DNA from: Cucumis sativus
Taxonomy: Eukaryota; Streptophyta; Magnoliopsida; Cucurbitales; Cucurbitaceae
Direction: 5' to 3'
Assembly (NCBI RefSeq): GCF_000004075.3
Contig: NC_026658.2
Location: 13,442,075 to 13,506,074, forward strand
DNA length: 64,000 nucleotides
The notes under the pieces were generated by a model. The model searched no databases. It was not told where the DNA came from and worked only from the letters and a program-made list of their open reading frames with translations. Below, piece after piece: positions 23,161 through 35,700 of this stretch; position 1 is the stretch's first letter, and every line of letters starts with the position of its first letter. The translations under genes were made by a program, and so were the position numbers.

Positions 23161-24725
23161 GTGTGTGCGCTCGTGTGTGTGTGCGCATGTCCATGTGTGC
23201 TTGGGTGTGTGTATGCGCACATACATGTGTACGTGAGTAGGTGAGTGTGTGTGCATTTGTGTGCGTGCGGTTTGGTGTGCGTGTACATGTGTGCGTTTGT
23301 GTGTGTGTGCCTACGTTTTGTGTGTGTGTGCGTGTGTGCACGTGTGTGTGTGTGTGTGCGTGTATGAGTGCACGCGCGTGCAAGTGTATGTATGTGTATG
23401 CGCGTGTGATTGTGTGTGAATAAGTTGATATTTTTAATGTTGAGTTTCTCCCAATTTTAAAACAATAATTTAATTATCTTGATATTCAAGCCATTAATAT
23501 TATTGTGAGATAAAGATTGAATAAAATTAAAATCTTGAATCAATTAGTTGAGTCCTGAGATATTAAGAAAAAAGTTATGATATGGGTTGATGTATCTTTT
23601 TCAGGTAAAAAATAATTAAAAGCTAATAAATGCATAACATAAATTAATTACAACGTAGAAACGAAATAATTACTGTTTGAGAAGGTGAATATTTTGGTAT
23701 TTTATAAAATATCATGCACACGTGCAAAAAATTCTATTTGCTAAAATTTAAAAGAAAAAGTAGTTTTGCCATTTTTCAAAATGACCCATAAACACGTTGC
23801 TATATCTCTTATGACAAAGAGTGTGCCTCTACTGGTACATATTCGACTTGTTTTTTGTTCGTAAAATTGGATATAAGACTGCATTATATTGAAATAATTA
23901 CACTAACGACACTTTTAAACCAATATTGATAGAAATTATAATTTAATTAACGTTATTAAGTCAAATGAACATGGTTTAAAAGTCTTTCTAAACACAATTA
24001 TTGTAGTTATTTTTTAATTTTAATTCATTTATACATCTTTGTGCATATGTGCGTGTGTGCGTGCGTGTGCGCGAGTGCGTACGTGTGTGCGTATGCACGT
24101 GTCCACGTGTGCGTGGGTGTGTGTGTCTACGTGTGCGTGGGTGTGAGTGTCCACGTGTGCGCGTTTGTGCGTGTGTGTGGGTGTGTGTGCGTATACGCGC
24201 GCGTGCGTGTGTACGTGAGTGGGCGTGTGCGCTTTTGTGCTTTTCTTTCAATTTTAAAATAATAATTTAATTATCTTGATATTCAAGTCATTAAAATTAT
24301 TTTGAGATAAGGTTATTTTAATATAAAATCTATCGTTGAGATTCTCAAATTCTAAAAATTAATAATTTTGAAATTTTGAAATTCAATTTGGTTATTTTGA
24401 AATTCAAATTCAATTAGGTTATTTTGAAATTCAGTAAGATTGAATAATGTTATTAAAATGTTGAATCAATTAGTTGAGTCCCGAGATTTTAAGAGAAAAG
24501 TTATGATATGAGTTGATGTATCTATTTCAAGTAAAAATTAATTAAAAGTTGATAAATACATAACATAAATTAATTACAATGTAAGAACAAAATAGTTATA
24601 GTTGGAGAATGTGAATATTTTGGTATTTTATAAAATACCATGCAGGTGCAAAAACTGTTGTTTGCTAAAATTGAAAAGAAAAAGTAGTTTTGCCATTTTT
24701 CAAATTGACCCCTAAAAACGTTGGA
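23155..24725. repeat. Duplicated block of TG-rich minisatellite plus AT-rich flank
   Basis: Two alternating TG/CG arrays (23,155-23,419 and 24,041-24,240) are each followed by a homologous AT-rich segment: AATAATTTAATTATCTTGATATTCAAG, GAATCAATTAGTTGAGTCC, ATAACATAAATTAATTACAA and AGTAGTTTTGCCATTTTTCAAA occur in the same order after each array. The second copy carries extra AT-rich sequence at 24.31-24.45 kb. The arrays are nearly pure purine-pyrimidine alternation. Open frames inside them, on both strands, are composition artefacts. Confidence 0.85.
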
Positions 24726-24825
24726 TTTTTGTGTATTCCCTTGGGCTTTCTTGTTCAATATTTAGTCAAATTGCACTATACATAAAATTTATGTTTGTTA
24801 CGTCACAAGATTTCATTTACTATTT

Positions 24826-25271
24826 GTGTCTGTATTATTTTATATTTTATACAAGAGACTCCGTTTGAGTGTTGAGCTAGTAATGGGAGGGACTACCGTT
24901 GACCCCAAAATTACAAGGTTTCATGTTGCTTACTGGATCATTAATGATTCGTCTCTATCTTTGGCTCAGCGAGTGGTGGAGTTGGAAGCCCCTGAAAGTG
25001 TAGATTTAGACTCTCTACCGTTGTCAAGAGCTGTTAAGTATGCAAAAATGGCCTTGAGAAATCTATAAACTCTCTGAACAAGAGACATTCTAGTGTAAGA
25101 AGAAATGCTCAAGTCCTTGAAGAAATTGAGGACACAACTCCAATTCCTAGCATGCTTTCTCCCTAAGACTATGCTGGTCCTAGTCGGGGAGTGGCATTTA
25201 CATCCCAGAAAGACACACATGTATCACCTCGTGTTGGCACTTCCATTGCAATGCACAACTCTGACATATAT
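24826..25271 (+). pseudogene. Unidentified coding-like exons, interrupted by a solo LTR
   Basis: The frame 24826-25068 (80 codons) contains VELVMGGTTVDPKITRFHVA, YWIINDSSLSLAQRVVELEA and SLPLSRAVKYAKMALRNL, which looks like real protein sequence. A further coding-like stretch follows at about 25.1-25.27 kb (AQVLEEIEDTTPIPSM). I do not recognise the family. The LTR inserted at 25,272 cuts the locus. The region from 27.07 to 27.97 kb may be its continuation. Confidence 0.35.
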
Positions 25272-27067
25272 TGTAACGACCCAACTTTTCTAAGTAAGTC
25301 GAGGTCGTTAATTTTTTACAAATAAAAGACTTTGATTAATATAAAATGAAACGTAAACTAATTTAAAAACATCTTTAAGTCAGGCCTGAATTTCAAAAAT
25401 TCAAGAAAACATAAAAACAATACTATTTACAATAAACGTTTGTAAGCAAAATTTCAATTCATCTTAAACCTCACAAGAACCCATAAGCGTAAGCAAACAA
25501 CATATTTCCTATGGCATCACGCTTCCTTCCGGCCCTCGCCGGTTTGCCGCCTTTATTACCTTTGCCTGAAAATTAAACATAAGAAGGGTGAGTATTTAAA
25601 TACTCAGTAAGAGACCCTCTACTGGTCCCGTCATCAGGGGAAAATAAATTGTTAACGTTCTATTGGGACACCTTGTACAGTCGCAGTCTTGTGATCCTGT
25701 AGGATACACATCTCAGTCTAACACCCGAGGGACGTACATATCAGTCAATCAAACTATACAGTCAACACACCCCTCAGTTCACCAGCACACAGTCATACTT
25801 TAGCGTAACGTACACCCAATCTAAACGAAAATCACAAGTTCACATCTGTATCTCATACAAACACAATCTACAATCTTCGTCCTGTCCACATACACACACT
25901 TATATATATATATTCCATGAAATCACGATATACATTCGACGTTAAGTCTACTTCAATTCATATGCATTCATATATATTTTCAGTCAAACCACAGTATACA
26001 TTCATCACACTCACAATCACAATTGAGTCCAGTAGAAAATCCCTTCCTCAAAGTTAGGGAAGCTCCTTAATCACTAACGTCCTCGAAACAATCCTAAGCA
26101 TAACAACACAAAATTCAATTACTTTCACGATACATATCCCACTTATTTTCCTCAACGTAAGTTTCAACTCACCGATATAATGGCGAACTGAACCTTCAAC
26201 AATTCACAATCTGGTTGTGAATGTAAGGGAGCCTAACGTTACTCCCAACACCTCAACGCACGAATGTCGAACTCGCAGCAAAAATCCTAAGTATGGGTCG
26301 GTCAGCGGTCGGCCAAATGAGACGTGGCGGCTGGGCTTCACGGATGGAAACCATCGCGAACAGACAGCAAATCTGAACGGTTACAGCAACTAGTCGGCCG
26401 ACGTCGATAGCAGGTGGAGCGGCGATTGTGAGCGGGAGCGTGGCGGTTACTGGTTCACGCGGCGGCCTTGGCTTCGACGGAGACAGAATCGGCGATGGAG
26501 ACGGCAGATCGGCGCGCGGGACGACTGCTGCAAGGTTGCTTCGCGAACCGGAGATGGAACGGCAGATCGCGCGCGGGCTGCGGCTGGACTGCGGCGGGAA
26601 GAAAACGGAAGAGAAAGGATCGGCGGCTGGCTGCGGCTGGGCTGCGGCGGGAAGAAAAAGAAGGGAAAGGATCGGCGGCTGGCTGCGGCGGGAAGAAAAT
26701 GGAAGGGAAAGGATCGGTGGGAGTCGCGGCGCACGGCGGAAGAAGGAAATAGGGGCGGCGGTTGCTGGGCTGCGACGCAGATCTGGACTGGGCAGCGTCA
26801 TGTGGCGGCCGACGGCTGCTGCGAACGGAAGAAGAAGAGGAATGGAGGTCGGCGTTACTGGGCTGCGGACGGGGAGAAGGGAAGGGCGCACGGGGAGGAA
26901 GGAGAAGAGAGAAAAGAAAAGAAAAAGAAAAGAAAAGAAAAAAATATATAATAAAGAATTTTCTTTTTCTTTTCTTTTTATTTAAATTAATATTAAAATA
27001 AAAATATATAAAATATATAAAATAAAAAAATGTATATATATATATATTTTACCTTTGGATCTTTACA
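25272..27067 (-). mobile_element. Solo LTR (about 1.8 kb) with TATAT target-site duplication
   Basis: The element begins TGTAACGACCCAAC and ends TTTACA (TG...CA), flanked on both sides by TATAT (25,267-25,271 and 27,068-27,072). Its first 400 bp align, in reverse, with the right end of the 28,276-30,246 LTR, including TTAAACATAA and CAGTAAGAGACCCT. A GC-rich part at 26.25-26.9 kb holds repeats of GGATCGGCGGCTGGCTGCGG; the long frames there (up to 212 codons) are composition effects. No internal retroviral genes follow, so this is a solo LTR. Confidence 0.85.
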
Positions 27068-27990
27068 TATATAGTGCCGACATTTCCTTCCTTAAGCTTG
27101 AAAAAAGGTGATTTGATGTCCATAAAAAATTAACTGAGCAGTTAGATATTTTCTAATACGTATCTCACGTAATTTGATGCTCATTGATACTGCATTACTG
27201 TGTCAGGAACGTGTTGATGTAAAATCTTTCAGTTTTGATGGATCTTATTACAAGCTTTCAACTCTTCTTAGCACGACTTCTGACAGAACAAAGGTTTGAT
27301 ATATCTTTACACGATCGCATATCACATATGAACGATCGCATATCCCACCTGAAATATCGATCACCCTTGGTAAAACAACCGTTTAGATATTCTACACGAT
27401 TGTTTGCTTAAGGATACACGATCATTTTGTAACTATTTTTTTTATTATCCTTTTTTCTTTTTATACTAGAATCAAAATCAATTGTTTGATGATATTAACA
27501 ACATGTATGATGATCTTCGTGATGATTCTAGTCATCACAATCTGGACAAGAATGATGACCATCAAAATAACAAACATGTGATCATCCATGAGAATCCATC
27601 TGTTCAAGAGTCACATCTTCAAGAATCTACTGTAGAAACTCAACAGTTAGTGTTTAATTCATTAGTTACTGCTTTATATTGTTTAAAATTGCTTAGATTA
27701 TAAATAAAAACAATTTTTTTCTTTTCTGTGTAGGGAACAAAAATGAACAACGCAAATCAACATCAAGAGCAATCAGGCAGTGATATTAGCATAGATGGCA
27801 GAGATGCACATTTGATATTAACTATAAGTAATATAGCAGAAAATATGGAAGGTCATACTCAAACAGAAAAGGGACTGCTAGAAATGATTGAAAATCTTCC
27901 GTTGGTAAGCCAACCACTTCCACTTTGTGAGATGCTACCATTAACTACTGCAAAGGTCTTGCATTAGTTTAATTGGTATGTGTGCCTAAA
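27068..27990 (+). pseudogene. Transposon-associated coding-like exons, unidentified
   Basis: Exon-like pieces include ERVDVKSFSFDGSYYKLSTL (about 27.2 kb), the Asp/His-rich frame FDDINNMYDDLRDDSSHHNL (27,482-27,703) and 27,743-27,967 (SGSDISIDGRDAHLILTISN). They are separated by AT-rich intron-like gaps. A cluster of CGATCG-containing motifs lies at 27.31-27.43 kb and resembles that at 53.3-53.6 kb. The arrangement suggests the interior of a DNA transposon, but no domain was identified. Confidence 0.35.
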
Positions 27991-28275
27991 GGGATAAAAG
28001 CTCTTGGCAGTGAAAGACTTTACAAAACCATTCATCAATTTTAATTTGAAAATTCCAAAATACCAGTACATTGACAATATTTAGAATCAAAGTTCTAAAT
28101 AAAGAACTAAGTATGCTTTTAAATTAAAAGATACATAGAACTTACTCTTGTTGACGTCTCTGAATCTATAATCCACCGAATTGGGGACACCACCCGTTGG
28201 AGACCTTCCTATCTTCGAAGATGAGATTGGTTTGAAGAAAACAATTGGAATGAAAAAAAATTTAGAGAGAAACTA

Positions 28276-30246
28276 TGTAACACCCCCAATATCAAGGTAT
28301 TTCTCTCAAGCTAAATTTTTTAAATTTTAAGGAATTTGGTTGTCGTGTGGATTTAGCAGGAAGTGAAGGGGGCTTTTATAAAAAAATATACTAATACTAA
28401 AGGTTAAATATATAATAATAGAATTAATGTTATTATTAATTTAAAATATCAATTCTTTATTGATTCACGTGCAACCCCATCTCTTTCTCCTTCACTCTTC
28501 CTCTTCCCCGTGCCCACGCCACCTGCCTCCCTTAGCCATTTTATATTACTCTTGGACGTCAGCCAGCCACGTCGTCACCGATCTCTTGTCTCCGTTGAAG
28601 TCGAAGCACCGTTCGTCGTGAGTTCGAACTCTCGGCATCGCGTCTCACCTCTGTTTTCCAGCCAAGTTGTGATTCATTCGCGCGTAGCTCCTTTGACGTT
28701 CGCGCCACCACATTTGCTCCAGGTGACGAGGAACGTCACCGATTGACCTATCATCTCACCGGCGTTGTTACTTAGTTGAAGCAGTCGTCGACCAGACTTG
28801 AGCCCGTCGCGTCTGTCGAAGTGCCGTCGCGGGCTCTTCACCTTCCAGCCATGGGTTGTAAGCTGAAGTTTGTTTTTCGTTTGTTGATTAGATCTGATCT
28901 ATTACACGCGTCGATTCTAGTTATTCGAAGTTGTTGCCCCATTTTACTCTAATTTTTGGGATTTTTGTGGTAAGTTGTATTGGTGAGTGTGGTGGTTTTA
29001 CATTGTAATTATCCTTGGGTTGTAGTTTTGGATAATTAGTTAAATTGTTAATTGATTCTTGAAGGTAGTTTGAGTTCTTTGGATTCACAACTAAATTGTA
29101 GATTTGTTGGAGTTCGATTCGCCAATACTTTGGTAAGCTAGAATTTACATTGAGGAAATTAAATGAAAGAAAGTATTGTGAAAGTAATTGAGTTCCATAT
29201 TTTATTAGGTTTCCTTCGTTCGAGAAATTTGAGTAACATTAAAGTAAGGGGTTTCTATTACTGGACTCTTTGAAAGTTTTGAAATGTGTTGACTGTTTGG
29301 ATCTCTGGACTTAGTATGGTTTACCAATATATGTAGAAGTAGATATGATGACAAATGTATATTATGCCAGACTGGTATAGAAGTAGATACGATGGATAAT
29401 GTATTTGTAAACTGAGAAAGGTGTTATGTATATATATATATCTTGACTGTCTGGTGTGTTGTTATAGTATCAACTGATTTTGTGATAGATTGAATAGATT
29501 GAACGTAAGTGTGTTAAGTTGGATTGATGATATGATGGAGTAGTTTGACTATACTAGGAATGGATTGATTAAATGTTTATAACGGACTAAGGGAAAATTG
29601 TTAGCTTTGTCGATTGGGTAGTGTGCCTTGCAGGTGTCCTACGGGATCACCACCTGTTGTGCATTCTTCGAGAGCACTAGAATGACATGTGCATTCTTCG
29701 AGAGCAATAGACTGACATGTGCATTCTTCGAGAGCACTAGACTGACATGTGCTTTCTGCAGAGCACTAGACTAATATTTGTGTCCTTTAGGGCATTGGAC
29801 TGATTATGTGTATTCCTACATGATCACAAGACTTTTAAAGTGCAGGGCACCTCCAATAGGAAGTTAACAATTTTATTTTTCTTCTAACAGGATCAGTAGG
29901 GTCTCTTACTGGGTATGTTTATACTCCTTTTATGTTTAATCTTTTTCCGCGAAACTGCCATAAGGAAATGTCCTTCAAATTGCTTCTACTTTATATTTTT
30001 TTTATTTTGGTTTTCTTTAGTAATTAGACTGTTTTGGGTTTCATGATTGAACGACTTTTATGTTCTTGAACTTTCTATTATCGATACTTTTACACTTTCA
30101 AAATTTTATTTGAAATAGAGCCCGAATAAAAACTCTTTAATGTTGTTAAAAAATATATTTTTTTAAATTATAAAGTCTTATGGTTAAAGGACGAATATAG
30201 TCTTAAAGTAATAACTTCAGCTTAATTCGAAAAATTAGGTCGTTAC
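28276..30246 (+). mobile_element. Solo LTR (about 2.0 kb), same family in opposite orientation
   Basis: The ends are TGTAACACCCCCAAT and AATTAGGTCGTTACA (TG...CA). The flanks AACTA (28,271-28,275) and ATCTA (30,247-30,251) are a 5-bp target-site duplication with one change. It contains a GC-rich segment at 28.5-28.86 kb and a minisatellite of about 30 bp (GTGCATTCTTCGAGAGCACTA) repeated about four times at 29.65-29.77 kb. The element sits inside an older copia-family LTR whose halves are at 28.0-28.27 and 30.25-30.95 kb. Confidence 0.85.
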
Positions 30247-30251
30247 AATCT

Positions 30252-30950
30252 ATTTTGCAGAAAAAACAATTTTATTTTGGTTAAGAAAAGCTGTTTTTCT
30301 TCTACATATTTATAACTCTCTTTCTTTCATTGAGTAGGAGACGGGGTAGGAGAAAATCATAGGATTCTATTAACTTAAAAATATTAAATTAATAGAAGTT
30401 TCAAATCAACTGACTAATTAACCATTAATCAATTAGTTAATAATTAATTAAATCATATTTAATTAATATTTCATTTAAATCTTATTGAATGAATATCTCT
30501 CCAATACCTTATAGTTTTATATTAATTGAATTAAATCAAATTTAATTAAATAATATTATACGAAACTATTAATTAATAACTAAATTAAATATTTTATATT
30601 TAACTTAAGTTAAATTCAGTTAAATTTGAATCATATTCAAATATAACTTTATCTCATAATTAATAATTTTAATATGAAACAAATCCACATTAAATTAATA
30701 TTTGAACTCATTCAAATATTTTATCTCTCATAAATTAACTTTGAACTTTATCTAAAATTAAATTTATATAATAAAGTTTCATTAACATATAAACTTTATA
30801 TTATAATGTATCACTATATATTATACTAATTATACTAATTTCCAAAGTAAATTTGAATATTTCAAATTAGAACCAATATAAATAAATCACATTATCATTT
30901 TGTATCATCCATTACTTTGTATTCAGTCAATACTAATTGGATCAACCTAA
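30252..30950. mobile_element. Right half of older copia-family LTR
   Basis: It aligns with 17.68-18.24 kb over about 600 bp of AT-rich sequence. Together with the left half before 28,271 it shows that the solo LTR landed in an existing LTR. No coding sequence. Confidence 0.65.
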
Positions 30951-32240
30951 TACATAAAACAAATATAGAAAAATTTAAAAAAAAAAGCATGCACAAATAG
31001 AGACAAATAGACATTGATAGTGGATTTGTTATATTAAATCATAACAAATATAACAACTTATGGCATTATTGAAATGGTATTTTCAGTGTTTTTGCAAGAA
31101 TTCGTATCTCACCATTTTCAAATGAGAATTATATAAATAAAAGACAACAAAATGCAAAAGCTTAACAAACTGATGTGACCTCTACTTGCCAATTTCCTTA
31201 AATCATACAAAGGTGCATTGATTATTATTATCGAGCACGTTAGTTTGAATCACAAATTTGGTCCCTATAATTTTCTAACGGTTTAAAAGTTAGAACTTAT
31301 TACATATATTTTGATAAAACCAAAAAATAGTCTTCATGGTTGGATAAAATCATCATAAAAAGTTGAACTTTTCTCCTACTATATATGGACTAAATTTAAA
31401 GGCCAATTGACCCTACAAATTACACGATGTTTAAATATACGTCGAGATTTTATTGGGTATGGTAGCTTATCAAGTCAATTTAATCAAGCTATTCCTCCGA
31501 CAAAAGTAGCACTGTTCACTAATAATGGACTAGACATAATATTGATTAACGTACACAAATTAAAGTAAAATTTCAATAAAAAGAACAAGAATGAAGCAAG
31601 TGACAAATTTGGATATAAATAAATTAACATACACGGTTGGCCAAAAGGGAAAAACAAATTGAGAATCAAGAGGTGGAGAAGAAGACTCGTGTTTCAACCA
31701 AATGTGTGGTGATAAGTAACTGATAACCTTACTTCTACGTTTTAAGAACCCATTTAATTCTTCTTTTCCTAAAATTTAGTCTGTCGTGTCAGATTCAAAT
31801 CTTTAGATGTAGTATTATGCTTTGGGCATATTCTTTATGGCATAAACCACCAAGTCCTAAGTATAGAAATTACCAACTAAAATCAAATATAGCACAACAC
31901 AAGCCAATTTCAAGACTAAGATCGATCATTTCCCAAATTTCTTTTTATGAAAACCTAAAACAGTAAAATATCTAAAAATCAAACAAAAACCAAAAATCAT
32001 TACCTTCCACCACAACTCCAATAGCCTCCATCACATTCCCTATATAATAAATGCAACATTAATTTAAAAACAAAAAACAAAACAAGGATATGAAGCTAAT
32101 TGATTTGGTCCAATTGAATCGGCCGAAACATGTGGCCACAATTTGGCATTAGAAGAAACCAGCTAACAGAGTAACACCTCAGTAATTAAGAACATGACAA
32201 AATTCTTCTTTCGGCTTTTGTCCTCAACTAATGCAAGAAA
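30951..32240. other. AT-rich intergenic sequence
   Basis: No gene, RNA or clear repeat recognised. It separates the transposon-dense left third from the CSN2 gene. Confidence 0.5.
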
Positions 32241-32317
32241 AAAAAAATCACAATGCAATGCATTGTTTGTATATTTTTTCGAAGTTCTGAAAAAGAATTG
32301 GTGCTCCTTAGTTACGG

Positions 32318-32600
32318 CCCTATTGTTTCAAGAAGCTCTCGAATACCGTATATGAAATCAAGTTGTTTATCCCTCAAGAACATTTCTAAGTCTATAACAT
32401 TTCCACCGTCCTTAATCATTACATCTAGACTTGCAAACGGACCCCTTCTTATCCTATAAAATAGGTTTAATTTTATATACATGACTTTACCTGGATGGTT
32501 TTTTATGATAATGTGTAGCCGTTTCCAGGCAACTGGGGATATCCGATAGAGCTTCCAAAGAACAGTTGGGTTTACAGTGTCATTTCACATTGTGCTTTTA
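32318..32600 (-). pseudogene. Unidentified coding-like fragment downstream of CSN2
   Basis: The minus strand reads RRGPFASLDVMIKDGGNVID then LEMFLRDKQLDFIYGIRELL and ETIGP, stop, at about 32.32-32.45 kb. A second piece upstream at about 32.50-32.59 kb reads VLWKLYRISPVAWKRLHIII. The gap between them starts GTAAAG and ends TATAG but is only about 37 bp, too short for a normal plant intron. The composition looks like true protein. It may be the relic of another gene or a captured fragment. Identity unknown. Confidence 0.35.
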
Positions 32601-32705
32601 AACAGACAAGGCGTAGAATTTAACATAAAAAAAATTAGACTCGGGAGATCCCTCAACACTCCGTGAAGTTGTAAATGAAACAACAATTAGGTTGTGCAAT
32701 AAGAA

Positions 32706-35700
32706 TCAATATACTCGGTTGCTGACAGTTTGAAAGAGGGATTTCAACTGAGTGTTCCATTTATCTATGGCAGTATACTTCTTCATTCCCTTTGACCTGC
32801 AGGGTTACCAATTACGCTTTATATTCTTCAACTTTCTGTAACATTTGATGGAATGTGATTGAAATAACCAAAAAGAACATACCTGTCACCACGCTCCAAA
32901 AGTCTGTTGACTTGATCAATGTGACCATCAATGCGATTATCCAGGATTAGTGAAACTAATAATTGTTCAACATCTTTCTCCGGTACATTGAGTTCCTGAT
33001 AGTTACAAACATCTTTCAATCATAATCTGGACTAATTACTATTTTTTTTTCTAATATTTCTTCCATTAGAATAAAAAATGGATGCATCTGAACTATTCCT
33101 AATAACATATTATCTACAATTGCAAAGGTGTTCACAATAGATTCTCAGTTCATCTGAATGGATCTAAGCAATGGTAACAACCCTATTCTCTAAGTTTTTG
33201 AAAAGGACAAGTTGGGAGGAAAAACACAAACTCGTAATTTGCTTCTTTTTTCTTCTTTGTTCTATCTGAGGGGTGGGGGATTCGCATCACATTCACAACC
33301 CCACAAACATGACACTTGGCAAGTTGTGCAAAGTTTGATAAGTTTCAACCCCACACCAGATATCAAAAGATTATGCAAGTTGGTTCCAGAAAGGAATAGG
33401 AAAGACAACCACACAAGCAACTAAAGCTGTCACCTTTGATATAAATGGAATCCGGATTCTTGTGTAAGGCTTGATAAGTTTAAGTAACACTTGGGTTCTG
33501 ACATTCTTCAACAGATCTTCAATGTAATTTCGAATGAATGGATCATCCATTATTGTCTTTCTATTGCTCTGTAAAAAGAATAAATAAATAAATAAATAAA
33601 CCACGACTCCCAAACTGGACCAGGGGGAGGAAGGGGAAGAGCTGAAAAATGCATACATATAATTCTCTTACTCAAATTTACCTTGAGAATCTTCTCGAAC
33701 TCAAGTATCTCATTCCTTTGGTATGCTGCAATAAGATTAGTCATTGCCAAAATCTCGGGTCATTTTTATACCTGCAATCTAGAGATAAGGGAGAGAACAT
33801 GGTAAACTCGAAGTAGCGCTCAATGGTTGAAACTTACGGCTTTGCCTCTTGACCATCGAATGGATTGACTTCGGATTCCATCAGCATATTAGCCAAAACT
33901 AGATATCTGTTTTTTTTATGGGGGTGGGGGGGACACAGAAATGATTAGATGGTATGAAATGGATGCCAGAGACACAGCATGACACTGAGAATTAGAAAGC
34001 ATTTCACAATTCTATGTGCTAGTTTGCTTAAATGCAACATAAATTTAACAACCTAAGCATGACTAGTAGGATCCCTTTAACTTCTAATGATACCCATAGG
34101 TGGTGAACTCCGGAACTAAAAGTACTGCCTTGCTGAATATTATAAATGGGGAGTTAAATTTTTTGGTAGCTGTAAGTTGCTACTACATCCATGAAGTTTT
34201 CGTCACATCAACGAAAGATTTGGTTTCCTTCCAGAAAAAGTAAATTGCAAGCTGTAAACTGTATTGAATGTGAGCTCGTATTGATCATGAGTTTTCTAGA
34301 GTGCTTAGTTGTAAGTGTTGCAATGAGTTGGTTAAAAACCATTGGTTATTTATGAACCTAGTATTTGTGTATTTGGTGCCAGAGTCCAATCTACAAATTC
34401 CACTAAATTCAGTTTTGGTATAACTCTGAATCCTGGCCTTAATAATGAGTAAGAACAATGAGAAAATGGAAAGAGAGCATACTTCAGGCACTGGATACGC
34501 CTCTGGTTCCCAGCTTCATCATAATCTTTAAAAAGCCTCAAAGAAATCAGTCGCTGCTTCTGGCCATTGACGTTCTGCCATGTGCATCTTTCCTCCACAC
34601 TCCCTAATTATTCCATAATTCGTGGATGGGGTATTGCTGACTTGATGGCAAGAGCTTTCTGGTATAATTGCTGCACCATAATAACCAGCAAATGCAAGGG
34701 GAAAGTATTTGAGATCAAAATAAAGCAATTACATACTGCAAAAGAAGAGCATTTTAGGGAGTTCAACTAACCAGCAAAGATAGGGACAGAGAAAGATGAC
34801 AAACAAAGATAAACAGAGGAAAAAATATATAGGAAGTAAAAACTACAATAGGTAACCTATAACTCTCAAAGAATTTTGTAATTTTCCTTCATGCATTTTT
34901 CTTTTGGGCTGGGGTCTTTTCTTGTATAGCTAGTTTAAATTCTGGGAGGCACCTCTTGTTGGGCTGCTGCTTTATAGACTCATGTCTAACAAAACTGGCA
35001 AAGGGATGGATTTGATAGCAGAACACACCAGCTTCAAGGGACAGAACACATACTCCAAAAGATACTATAAAGAACCAAGAAACCACACAGCCAAACAAAG
35101 GGATAGAAAATAGAACCCAGATCCATCTATTAGCATAATCATGGTCTTTTGGGAAATTATTATAGAGTTTGTTTGAGAGGTCAGTCCATTATTGAATCTT
35201 TCCATCCAGGTAATGTCTCCTCCAAAGGATGTTCCATCATTACATTGGGAGATTTTAATACAGACGACAAAATTCAGGCCATTTATGTTCTTACTAGAAT
35301 TGTGGCACAAAAAAGGAGAAGAAACTGCTGACACCTTGTGTCAGCGTTTCCCCCACTTCGCTTGGGCTTGCAACAAGCTGCTTAATATGCCTTTTATTAT
35401 GTTTGTGGTTGTGGCTCTACCACTCTAAGATCTTTCAGAAGAAAATTTACGCTCATCAGCTAAAGCCTACTATTATTCCAATTTTGAATAAAACTTTAGA
35501 ACAGTGGAGAGAGAGGTTAGCCATGTGCAGATGCTCTGTCTTTTCATCTTCTTGGAAATCTATCAATAGTTTTGATGTAATTAAGATGATTAAACCAAGT
35601 TGGATTCATTCTTTGCTCATTTATTTCATTGTTTTAATCCTCCCAAATATGACCATCTTATTCTTAATTGAAGAATCTAACTTCACAACCCATAGTGAGA

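Noticed and set aside
23067..24270. Cys/Val- or His/Thr-rich frames
   Set aside because: They are translations of TG/CA minisatellites and have no sign of coding selection.
26253..26985. Long overlapping frames on both strands (up to 212 codons)
   Set aside because: They lie in the GC-rich, internally repeated interior of a solo LTR, are Arg/Gly/Ser/Pro-rich in every frame and show no domain.
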